From JARBAU01 sp029237525 (lineage in GTDB: Archaea; Thermoproteota; Nitrososphaeria; Nitrososphaerales; Nitrososphaeraceae): a DNA stretch of 17,458 nt. Below are positions 5,942 through 12,084 of the stretch, one piece after another. The number at the start of each line of letters is the position of its first letter. The first letter of the stretch is position 1. Position numbers and translations under genes: made by a program. The notes beneath the pieces are model-generated. The model saw nothing but the letters and a program-made list of their open reading frames with translations, was not told the DNA's origin and did no database searches. Location: contig DATBKT010000150.1 in assembly GCA_036555705.1 (NCBI GenBank), positions 1 through 17,458 on the forward strand. The letters are read 5' to 3'.

Positions 5942-7927
5942 CTATTGTGTAATATTTAGCTGGATTGCTTTTAACACTGATACATCGTTATTTTCTGCAC
6001 CTACCATCAACATATATTTACCTGGTTTTAAATCTGATGAAGGGGTAAAAATAAGTGCGATTTTCTTCACTTCCTTAGAGGTATCCATTGTAAATGAGTC
6101 CTTATTAAAATATGCAGTTGAATTCCCAAGGTCTCCAGTTGGTGTGAAAGTTCCAGAAACGATCATATGGATAATATGATTATTGACTTCATTTCTAGGA
6201 TTAAATGAAGTGTGTGATCCTGTTGGTATGACTTTAACATTGATCTTCTCACTTTCTCCTCTTTTGACTGTTAACTCCTTCGAATCTGAATCTGGGTGAG
6301 AAACTCTTACTGAAAATGGTAGATGTCTATCTGAAACATCTATTTTGCCAATCTTATTTTCAGACCACTCTGTAAACCAGATCTGTTTATTTTTGTCATT
6401 GTTGCCATTATTATTATCATTCTCTGTGGAAAATTGCAGAACATTGGCAATACCACATTTTTGTCGAGAGTTATTTTCGTTATGGGAAACAGATGTTGCT
6501 GTATTATTAAATGAAGAACATGTACCCCATAACCTATTTTGCGATGGAATCCAATATTCTACCAGCATATTATGCGAAGAATCAAATCGGGCAATTTTGT
6601 TTCCTTCCCATTCGTTAAACCATAAAAACCCACCTGACTTTTTAATCCAGTATGGAAGTGTATAAGCATGTTTAGAGATAGTGTTGCCATTATTGCTATT
6701 ATTATTTTTTGAATCAGACAGACCATTAATATTACTAAAGATTCTAGGTGAGGCCATTGAAGTGACAAATTTTATGATATTAGAATTACTTGAATTACTG
6801 GTATCATCATTAAGTTTATGTGATTTGAATTTATAAAATATGCTTGTACCTGCATTTGTGACCCATAGATTTCCAGAGTGTTGGTCTACAGTCATTCCTA
6901 AAGGTGAGCTTAGTTCTTTAGGTAGCTCAAACTTGTCGAAAGTCCTTGTGTCTAAGTTATATCTTAACAAGTAACCTTTCTTAGAATACGCCATTACTGA
7001 GATCCATATGTCATTTCTTTTACTATCGTATACAAGTGAGCCTGTAGTAATATAAATAGGATCAATACCTTTAAAATTACTCGCAACAGGAAGAATAGTC
7101 TGAGAAATTCCTTCTGATGTTCCATTCTTCAATTTAGCAATGTTGGCATACCAAAGTGATTCTGAATAAGTGCCTACAAAGAATAGAACATTATTATCCT
7201 CTTTGTTACTATTATTACTATCATCGTGGACAAATTCTATAGAAATAGGATATGTCGTGCCAAAATATTGCGAGCTACCAGGAATCTTATATATTTCAAA
7301 TTTTTGTGATGACTTGAGAAACCTCCAGATTGCATTTCCTTTCTCATCTGTGAACCAAACATCTCCTGTATTCCTATTAACTTTCATATCCCATACTTGG
7401 GAAAAGCTATGAGATTCCTTGCGGGAACTCCATTCTGGAATGATGTGTTCTTGGTCAAATCTGTTTTCTTTAATATTGTAGCTTCCCAACATACCATTTT
7501 TAGTAGATACATACCAGACCTTTTTTGCATCCTCATCGAAGGCAATTCCTAGAGGCATCTCGCAGGCTTGTGGAAGGACATATTCAGTTACATATGTATT
7601 AGAATTGGCTTGTGCATTAAGACCACAAAATTCATGTTGAAACTTACTGAAAGAGTCATTATCATTATCAATAATTGTGTTCTCTTTAAAATCTGCTTGA
7701 TTTACAACATCTGACAAATCGTTATTCTTGTTAACTTGCAGTGTTTTTTCCATATCGAAAATCTTTGTATAGTATAGATTTGATGATAGGTTGAAAGTAT
7801 TATTGTTGAAATTTGTGTTATGAGTAGTTATAGTTTCTCGAAATGCAAGCAAATTTTTCTGCTCACAAAGACTAACAATTGAAATGGTTAGAAATACTAT
7901 CACCATAGTCATAATAATTTTTGACAC
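5942..7927 (-). CDS. Exported Vgb/streptogramin-lyase-like beta-propeller protein
   Basis: A 661-residue protein. Residues 1-22 are a signal peptide or anchor (hydrophobic MTMVIVFLTISIVSL). From about 110 to 540 it carries propeller blades marked by repeated W-F/V-T/N motifs: VWYVSTKNG, VWFTDEKGN, IWISVMAYS, LWVTNAGTS, LWFNEWEGN, IWFTEWSEN. The last two are the characteristic FTEW..NKIG signature of the virginiamycin-B-lyase-like fold. Asn-rich linkers separate several blades. The last 125 or so residues look like an Ig-type beta domain (LTVKRGESEKINVKVIP, then SSDLKPGKYMLMVGAENND). Such proteins in ammonia-oxidising archaea are generally secreted; antibiotic lyase activity should not be assumed. 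The GTG start lies about 22 bp from a TATA-like box, which fits a leaderless transcript. The ATG five codons on is an alternative. Confidence 0.85.
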   Translation of the reverse strand: MSKIIMTMVIVFLTISIVSLCEQKNLLAFRETITTHNTNFNNNTFNLSSNLYYTKIFDMEKTLQVNKNNDLSDVVNQADFKENTIIDNDNDSFSKFQHEFCGLNAQANSNTYVTEYVLPQACEMPLGIAFDEDAKKVWYVSTKNGMLGSYNIKENRFDQEHIIPEWSSRKESHSFSQVWDMKVNRNTGDVWFTDEKGNAIWRFLKSSQKFEIYKIPGSSQYFGTTYPISIEFVHDDSNNSNKEDNNVLFFVGTYSESLWYANIAKLKNGTSEGISQTILPVASNFKGIDPIYITTGSLVYDSKRNDIWISVMAYSKKGYLLRYNLDTRTFDKFELPKELSSPLGMTVDQHSGNLWVTNAGTSIFYKFKSHKLNDDTSNSSNSNIIKFVTSMASPRIFSNINGLSDSKNNNSNNGNTISKHAYTLPYWIKKSGGFLWFNEWEGNKIARFDSSHNMLVEYWIPSQNRLWGTCSSFNNTATSVSHNENNSRQKCGIANVLQFSTENDNNNGNNDKNKQIWFTEWSENKIGKIDVSDRHLPFSVRVSHPDSDSKELTVKRGESEKINVKVIPTGSHTSFNPRNEVNNHIIHMIVSGTFTPTGDLGNSTAYFNKDSFTMDTSKEVKKIALIFTPSSDLKPGKYMLMVGAENNDVSVLKAIQLNITQ

Positions 7928-7944
7928 AGTAAACTCAAAAATGG

Positions 7945-7953
7945 ATTTATACT
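7945..7953 (-). promoter_or_regulatory. TATA-like box for the beta-propeller gene
   Basis: AGTATAAAT on the minus strand, centred about 22 bp before the GTG start and about 37 bp before the alternative ATG. Either distance is compatible with a short or absent leader. It lies within or just after the end of the small upstream frame. Confidence 0.45.
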
Positions 7954-8185
7954 AATTAAATCTGACTGATTTTTTCAATTTACTAAGTTCTATAGCGTAC
8001 TCCTTTAGTATCATTGACAAATCATGGGATAAAAGAAATACAGATTCCAATTCAAAGCTGTAAGATAAAAGAGTGAATTTTACCGACTTATGTCCTTGGG
8101 CAGCTTGTACTTTTTGAAGAAAAACGGATTTAAGCGAGATTATATGTCTATATAGTAATATAAAAAAACAAACGTCTTTTTGCAC
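7952..8185 (-). CDS. Small hypothetical protein with duplicated LSHxLS...IELSKL tail
   Basis: A 77-residue frame from a GTG, not recognised. The first 40 residues look weakly organised. The tail LSHDLSMILKEYAIELSKLK is helical and conserved: a second degenerate copy at 9961-10032 encodes LSHELSIML, then, after one frameshift, QYTIELSKL. The shared protein sequence in both copies suggests the tail was once part of a real, perhaps longer, protein. This frame may be a live small gene or a truncated relic. No ribosome-binding site or clear TATA box supports the GTG. Confidence 0.35.
   Translation of the reverse strand: MQKDVCFFILLYRHIISLKSVFLQKVQAAQGHKSVKFTLLSYSFELESVFLLSHDLSMILKEYAIELSKLKKSVRFN
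7957..8032. repeat. Copy A of a 75-bp imperfect direct repeat
   Basis: It aligns with 9961-10032 at roughly 80% identity with one or two gaps. The best block is TTTACTAAGTTCTATAG...GTACT and ATTGACAA.TCATGGGATAA. The copies lie in the same orientation about 2 kb apart. This copy encodes the C-terminal tail of the 77-residue frame on the minus strand. Confidence 0.65.
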
Positions 8186-8240
8186 GTCTTATACTAAGAC
8201 AAACCAAATCATTCTATTTGGGAATACATCACTAATTTTC

Positions 8241-8627
8241 CTATTCTTTAGATAGCTTCGCTTTCACAATAGGCAATATCTTATTTAATATGATGTTGTC
8301 ATGATCCGAACGAGTGTCGAAGGATGCCATTAGGACTGGATAATCATTATTTCCAATGTGTATAGTGGCACGTTTAAGGTTTTCATATAGTGTGAATGAA
8401 TAAATCACCTTACCGAGCTTCGACTCCAGTTCCTTCCTACTATTCATTCTCATTACAGTATCAATGGAGTATATCTCTGACTCTGTCTGATTCAAGTAAG
8501 GAACGACACCGTCTCGATACTTAACAACTACTTGCTTGCCATATTTGTCTGCGATACCTACAAATCTTATAGAGTCATCGGATTGGATAATCTGGTTGCA
8601 GAGATCCTCTAGTTCCGTGCCAGTCAT
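8241..8627 (-). CDS. DUF6659-like protein of Nitrososphaeria
   Basis: A 128-residue soluble alpha/beta protein. Helical start (MTGTELEDLCNQIIQSDDSI), then RFVGIADKYGKQVVVKYRDG, then a helix with MRMNSRKELESKLGKVIYSF, and beta-rich RATIHIGNNDYPVLMASFD before a final helix. Order and motifs (SIRFVGI...GK, a TxxRMxxRKExExxLGxVxYS-type stretch) match the Nitrososphaeria-restricted family I recall as DUF6659, which resembles roadblock/LC7-type folds. Its function is unknown; lineages often carry many copies. The ATG lies about 27 bp from a TATA-like box shared with the divergent PII promoter region, so it is probably leaderless. Possible co-regulation with the PII gene is inference from the arrangement only. 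Confidence 0.7.
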   Translation of the reverse strand: MTGTELEDLCNQIIQSDDSIRFVGIADKYGKQVVVKYRDGVVPYLNQTESEIYSIDTVMRMNSRKELESKLGKVIYSFTLYENLKRATIHIGNNDYPVLMASFDTRSDHDNIILNKILPIVKAKLSKE

Positions 8628-8648
8628 TTAACTACTATTTGTGTGGCG

Positions 8649-8670
8649 CATTTAATAAATGAATATAAAC
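8649..8670. promoter_or_regulatory. Back-to-back TATA boxes between the DUF6659-like and PII genes
   Basis: Two AT elements sit side by side. ATTTATTAAAT (minus strand, 8649-8659) is centred 27 bp before the DUF6659-like ATG, and ATATAAA (plus strand, 8663-8669) is centred 27 bp before the PII TTG. Both spacings match transcription starting at the start codon. The 65-bp spacer is too short for independent complete promoters, so binding at the two boxes may compete. Confidence 0.55.
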
Positions 8671-8692
8671 TAATACCTCGGAATAACTCATA

Positions 8693-9022
8693 TTGAAAAA
8701 GATAGACGCGATCGTAAGAGCAGAGAAAATGCCTCATATAAAGGAGCGTCTAAGGGAATTGGGTGTCGCAGGAATGACCATTTCAACGGTGATGGGTTGG
8801 AGCAAGACTAGAGAGCTTCACCTCCAGTGGAGAGGTCTACCTGTGTCTTATGACTTAATCCAGAGGACCAAATTTGAACTAGTCCTTCCTGATTCCCAAG
8901 TCAAAGAAGCCGTAGAAGCTATAATCGAATCTGCAAGATCCGGGGAGAATGGTGAACACGGAGACGGAATGATTTTTGTCTCAAATGTTGATCATTTAAT
9001 GAATATCAAACATTTGGGATAA
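8693..9022 (+). CDS. Nitrogen-regulatory PII family protein, atypical T-loop
   Basis: A 109-residue PII signal protein that aligns without gaps to E. coli GlnB from the start (MKKIDAIVR) through the T-loop. This supports the TTG start, which also has a TATA box 27 bp upstream. The family uses trimers to sense ATP/ADP and 2-oxoglutarate and to control nitrogen transport or metabolism. By GlnB numbering, Gln39 (2-oxoglutarate/Mg contact) is Thr39, Tyr46 is Trp46, and the uridylylation residue Tyr51 is Val51. The T-loop is GWSKTRELHLQWRGLPVSYD. The B-loop TGKIGDGKIFV is replaced by SGENGEHGDGMIFV, three residues longer. It is therefore unlikely to be uridylylated and may sense ligands differently. 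No ammonium-transporter gene is next to it; it stands alone, divergent from the DUF6659-like gene. Confidence 0.9.
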   Translation: MKKIDAIVRAEKMPHIKERLRELGVAGMTISTVMGWSKTRELHLQWRGLPVSYDLIQRTKFELVLPDSQVKEAVEAIIESARSGENGEHGDGMIFVSNVDHLMNIKHLG

Positions 9023-9073
9023 GGAATTAGAGTTAGGCATGTTACCTTATTGAATGCTCATTTTTGATGTTAG

Positions 9074-9088
9074 CTCACGATATGAGCA
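9074..9088 (+). terminator. Small hairpin after the PII gene
   Basis: GCTCACGATATGAGC forms a perfect 5-bp stem with a 5-base loop about 50 bp after the PII stop, followed by an AT-rich run. It could mark the transcript end, though archaeal termination depends mainly on T-runs. The evidence is weak. Confidence 0.25.
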
Positions 9089-9152
9089 GCTTATTATTTC
9101 GATATTAAACAATAATTACTTTGGTTGCCAAAAGTCATTTTACGAAGTCCCA

Positions 9153-9401
9153 ATGGGCAAGATGGACAAGACTATATATCTTCATAAGGATACTATTAAG
9201 ATTCTTTTACGATAGATTGGAATTCAATTTGTACAAGATGAGTCAAATTACTGTAAAAGGCATCAAATCGTAGCACATTCAATTTTAGATTCATTTGGGA
9301 AAGATCTAATCTATATGATTTGCTGCAATTGTTTAACCACCTTTAATGATTTCAAAACACACGTCATAATTCATCCTTCTTGTTTATTAGATGTAGAGTA
9401 A
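9153..9401 (+). pseudogene. Broken small gene with zinc-finger-like CCNC...H...H motif
   Basis: An ATG at 9153 opens MGKMDKTIYLHKDTIKILLR and then an in-frame TAG (9213-9215). The same frame continues open for 61 codons to TAA 9399-9401. The second part holds ICCNCLTTFNDFKTHVIIH, a C-x2-C-x9-H-x3-H arrangement like a shortened C2H2 finger. A TATA-like ACTATATATC lies just inside the 5' end. A single nonsense change in a small zinc-finger gene is the simplest reading. Alternatively, two unrelated chance frames are joined. Confidence 0.4.
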
Positions 9402-9620
9402 GAAATTACCAGATACAATATTTTCTACATTCTTCTATTGATGATTGAAGTATAGTTTCTATCTGCACGTTACCCAAAGGCAAAAACATTTTTCCATGAT
9501 TCTATTTCTTTTGTTAAACTATCATACTCATTTGTAGCTGAATGTAAAATTTGCACATTTCCTCATTCCTACTATTATGGGTTAGAATATTTTACCCAAA
9601 AAATAGATGATTTTGATAAC

Positions 9621-9796
9621 CTAGGTTCCATTATGCTTGTGACAAGTAACACAACTGTCACCAGCAAATATTAGTTGTGTAGGTGTATTCCAAGTCCTAA
9701 TGCTGCTCCAATAGCCAGAGAAATTGCAAGTCCCATAACAATTTCTGTTGTCTTTAGACGGAATTCTAGTAGATTTAGGATTTTCTGTTTTAACAT
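9621..9796 (-). pseudogene. Frameshifted small membrane protein with CVTCH motif
   Basis: On the minus strand an ATG opens 41 codons: a basic/helical start (MLKQKILNLLEFRLK) and one membrane helix (IVMGLAISLAIGAALGLG). Then comes a TAA (9671-9673). In the shifted frame the sequence continues TPTQLIFAGDSCVTCHKHNG to a TAG at 9621-9623. The joint lies near GGAATACACC. Together they make a plausible protein of about 57 residues with one helix and a CxxCH at the end. Ammonia-oxidising archaea are not known for c-type cytochromes, so heme binding is doubtful. The 41-residue open part could still be expressed. Confidence 0.45.
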
Positions 9797-9960
9797 GATG
9801 GTAAGATTTTTTACATCTTGCTGCTATGTTAAGGACTTCTATACACCGATGTATAAAAATAATAAACGCTTTTTACTAAAATGACATTAGATCTTTATTA
9901 CAAACCATGTTCACTCAACTGATAGCAGGAATAAAGGCGATTTTAAAGCTGGAGATATAA

Positions 9961-10032
9961 AATCAGTCAGATTTATCAGTTTACTAAGTTCTATAGTGTA
10001 CTGATTAGCATAATTGACAATTCATGGGATAA
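9961..10032 (-). pseudogene. Copy B of the 75-bp repeat, decayed LSHELS...IELSKL fragment
   Basis: The minus strand reads LSHELSIML, then a frameshift, then QYTIELSKL, matching the tail of the 77-residue frame at 7952-8185 (LSHDLSMIL.EYAIELSKL). Stops follow in every frame. It shares about 80% of bases with 7957-8032. The flanking sequence on either side does not clearly align, so this is a fragment and not a whole-gene duplicate. Confidence 0.55.
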
Positions 10033-10170
10033 GTGATCTTTGGCGTCGTGGAGCCTTGTAAAAAAGTCTAAATCGCTACGCTACACACTCTTTCAGACTA
10101 GACATATAAAACAAAAGTAGAATTCTCAATCAACTAATTTCTATCATTCTGTAGTCTGGTTTCTGTAGAT

Positions 10171-10512
10171 TCAAAATCCTGATAAAAGTTCCTCACGAGC
10201 ATCATTATTTCCTCGCTCAAGCAATAGACTTATCGTCCCAATAAAGAAACCGTACGATTTATTAGAAATAGTATGCCCGTCATCATTCCAATTAATGTTT
10301 ATTATTTCATCTATTTGAAATCGACCATCCACTAGATCTAGAAATCTTCTAGCTCTTAAGAACTCATCATGATACCTTGTTTTCTAGTTTAGTAGATTGC
10401 CTATTAAGTCATCTTTTACACCATGTTCTCCAGCTACTTGTATCATGGCTCTTGCCATTTCTATGTGGTCAGACACTAGCAAAAATTTGATGTGATCAAG
10501 ACGCGGGTAAGC
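10171..10512 (-). pseudogene. Broken gene of unknown family (one amber stop)
   Basis: A minus-strand frame of 114 codons is open except for one TAG (10384-10386). Before it: AYPRLDHIKFLLVSDHIEMA, then RAMIQVAGEHGVKDDLIGNL. After it: KTRYHDEFLRARRFLDLVDG, RFQIDEIININWNDD, SYGFFIGTISLLLERGNNDA and REELLSGF, then TGA. Composition is strongly protein-like, helical and well balanced. No start codon is left: a TAG precedes residue 1. I do not recognise the family. Earlier coding sequence upstream on the minus strand (above 10512) was not found, so the gene is truncated at its front as well as interrupted. Confidence 0.55.
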
Positions 10513-10844
10513 CTATTTTGTTGGTTGATACTAACAATTGAATTTCTCTCAATCATACTATTATCAAATAATGTACTGTCCTTAGTAGTATATCACGTCA
10601 GTACTCTGACAATGCTTTTTCATACCTCCATTCGCGGAAGATACTCTAGTTGATTAAAGGTTGTCTCGTAAGTATATTGCTGGCATTCTTGCTATTCTTA
10701 TCTTTGAATATAAAATAGTATAGAGGATGCAAGATTAGAAAGCATGAAGAAGATAAGAATGAAGAGATACCAAGAGTCAAATTCCGCAATGCCCATGCAA
10801 ACTTAACCAAAGTATTTGTACTCAATTATACTTTGAATATATTA
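10513..10844. other. Region before the winged-helix gene
   Basis: No independent gene seen. The plus-strand frame of the winged-helix protein stays open upstream to about 10716, without an ATG or GTG (KHEEDKNEEIPRVKFRNA). TATA-like elements occur at 10706-10715 (GAATATAAAA) and 10824-10832 (AATTATACT). Confidence 0.35.
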
Positions 10845-11201
10845 ATGATCATCAAAAGTCAAAGAGTAAAGAGAGCCCTCGTTACTGCTTTGGCTGATGA
10901 AGAGATGATAAAAATTATGAATTGTGTTATGAATCAATCAAAATCCTTTATCGATATAACACGAGAAAATAGTGATATTCCTCATACTACTGCATTCAGA
11001 AAAATAAAATGGCTTCTTAACGAAGGCTTACTTATAGTTGATAAAATCGTAATTACGCCCGCTGGAAAGAAGTTTAGCTTATACCATTCTACATTGAAGA
11101 CCATTAGTGTAAAATACGAAAATAATGAGATGATTGTAGAAGCTGAACAAAACTATGATATAGCAAAAAAGTGGGTTGGGCGATTCTTCTCATTAGATTA
11201 G
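10845..11201 (+). CDS. Winged-helix (ArsR-like) transcription regulator
   Basis: About 118 residues from the chosen ATG; a TTG 12 bp earlier (10833) is an alternative start. The core is a winged helix-turn-helix: an N-terminal helix (VKRALVTALADEEMIKIMNC), then FIDITRENSDIPHTTAFRKI (helix-turn-helix; recognition helix with the typical P.TTAFRKI pattern), a helix KWLLNEGLLIV and a beta wing (DKIVITPAGKKFSLY). The C-terminal part (ISVKYENNEMIVEAEQ) is beta-rich and may dimerise. No metal-binding cysteines are seen. It converges on the two-gene membrane-protein operon; the stop codons overlap by 4 bp (11198-11201). It could regulate that operon and the cupredoxin gene beyond it, but this is inference from position. 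Confidence 0.75.
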   Translation: MIIKSQRVKRALVTALADEEMIKIMNCVMNQSKSFIDITRENSDIPHTTAFRKIKWLLNEGLLIVDKIVITPAGKKFSLYHSTLKTISVKYENNEMIVEAEQNYDIAKKWVGRFFSLD

Positions 11202-11578
11202 TCAGGTAAGTTCTGATTAGCATTAGCATTGTTGTTATCACTATGTCCAACAGATTCTAACTTGTCAATCGCTTTATATCCATTCCTTTTAACTGAATAT
11301 AGTCTAATCCATAACATGATAGCTAAAAATAGTGCCGCTGTTATGTGAAATTGTGGACCAATGTAAGGTAATATGGTTGAAATGGTGGGAAATTTGTAAA
11401 TTTCAAATATCTCTCCTATAATATAGAGCAAAATGAATATAGATATTTGAAACCCAAATCTTCTAATATTTCTATATCTTGCTGTAATAAATCCGAATAT
11501 AGCTAAAGTAACAAGTAGCATAATTATTGTTAACACACTTGAAAACATAAAATTGATTTCACTTTGAATCTGTATCAC
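11198..11578 (-). CDS. Small membrane protein, three helices, function unknown
   Basis: A 126-residue protein. Hydrophobic helices at about 10-32 (FMFSSVLTIIMLLVTLAIFG), 44-60 (ISIFILLYIIGEIFEIY) and 75-95 (FHITAALFLAIMLWIRLYSV), then a polar Asn-rich tail (HSDNNNANANQNLPD). The ATG overlaps the stop of the upstream gene (11575-11578), so translation is coupled. Its 3' end overlaps the converging regulator gene by 4 bp. It is not recognised. Together with its partner it could form a membrane assembly that works with the divergent cupredoxin; several thaumarchaeal cupredoxins are encoded near small membrane proteins, but no redox ligand pattern is visible here apart from a single His (FHIT). 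Confidence 0.65.
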   Translation of the reverse strand: MIQIQSEINFMFSSVLTIIMLLVTLAIFGFITARYRNIRRFGFQISIFILLYIIGEIFEIYKFPTISTILPYIGPQFHITAALFLAIMLWIRLYSVKRNGYKAIDKLESVGHSDNNNANANQNLPD

Positions 11579-11856
11579 TGTGCTTTAATATCTTCCTTTT
11601 TTGATTGAGATCTGCTAGCAACAAAATAGATAATACCAAATATCAGTAAAATAATAAAGGATATTGGTTCCAATATTCCTTTGGCCAGCTGGTTAAAACC
11701 GACTGCACCTACAAAATGGTATATGCCTTGCACAATTACAAAACCTGCAAGAACTATGAGTAGATTTTGGAAATGCTTGTTATTATGACTGTTGTCTTGT
11801 CTATTTAATATGATGTAGAGATAGATTGGAACTATGGCCGCAACAATATACACCAT
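11575..11856 (-). CDS. Small membrane protein, three helices, first gene of a two-gene operon
   Basis: A 93-residue protein with helices at about 2-17 (VYIVAAIVPIYLYIIL), 31-52 (LLIVLAGFVIVQGIYHFVGA) and 64-81 (ISFIILLIFGIIYFVASR), ending in a charged tail (SQSKKEDIKAQ). A His (YHFVGAVGF) sits in the second helix. It is not recognised; the length and three-helix layout resemble the second protein of the operon, with which it overlaps by ATGA. The operon diverges from the cupredoxin gene across a 228-bp spacer that contains the 13-bp repeats. Confidence 0.65.
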   Translation of the reverse strand: MVYIVAAIVPIYLYIILNRQDNSHNNKHFQNLLIVLAGFVIVQGIYHFVGAVGFNQLAKGILEPISFIILLIFGIIYFVASRSQSKKEDIKAQ

Positions 11857-11984
11857 AGCCTGGAGTATTGAAATTTGGTTTTGAATTTGTAACGGAAATA
11901 GGAATAAGAATAGAAATATTAATTTTTTTACAACTCCATTTAAGTGCGGCTCTTCTTAACAATAAAGAGATATAAAAATGGGAT

Positions 11985-12036
11985 GCTGGATTCCAAATTT
12001 GGAATCCGTAGGTGGAATTCGCACTTGGAATTTGTC
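11985..12036 (+). promoter_or_regulatory. Four 13-bp TGGA repeats upstream of the cupredoxin gene
   Basis: Four contiguous 13-bp units: GCTGGATTCCAAA, TTTGGAATCCGTA, GGTGGAATTCGCA, CTTGGAATTTGTC. TGGA begins at 11987, 12000, 12013 and 12026, exactly 13 bp apart. The consensus is roughly NNTGGAATYCGYA. The array ends 8 bp before the TATA-like TTATAA (12044-12049). This is the layout of a binding array for a regulator acting on the cupredoxin promoter, and it could also serve the divergent membrane-protein operon. Confidence 0.65.
11988..12007. promoter_or_regulatory. Perfect 20-bp palindrome within the repeat array
   Basis: GGATTCCAAATTTGGAATCC equals its own reverse complement over all 20 bases. 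It spans units 1 and 2 of the 13-bp array. It is a good candidate operator for a dimeric winged-helix protein, or it could form a cruciform. The centre is about 50 bp before the TATA-like box, a position more typical of an activator than of a repressor. Confidence 0.65.
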
Positions 12037-12043
12037 TCCATCC

Positions 12044-12049
12044 TTATAA
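12044..12049 (+). promoter_or_regulatory. TATA-like box of the cupredoxin gene
   Basis: TTATAA centred about 38 bp before the ATG at 12085, predicting a leader of roughly 10-15 bases. A second AT element at 11970-11977 (ATATAAAA) could serve an alternative, repeat-proximal start. Confidence 0.45.
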
Positions 12050-12084
12050 CCAAACTATGGTATCAACAAAATTAGAGAAAAAAA

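Noticed and set aside
9621..9660. CVTCH as a c-type heme site
   Set aside because: The frame is broken, there is only one motif, and ammonia-oxidising archaea are not known to make c-type cytochromes; metal binding is equally possible.
9675..9884. Plus-strand Cys-rich frame
   Set aside because: It is antisense to the small membrane-protein remnant, whose minus-strand sequence has a clear helix and a better codon pattern.
9213..10386. In-frame TAG codons read as pyrrolysine or recoded amber
   Set aside because: Other lesions (frameshifts, lost starts, TGA and TAA stops) occur in the neighbouring remnants, so ordinary decay explains them; no pylT/pylS genes are in view.
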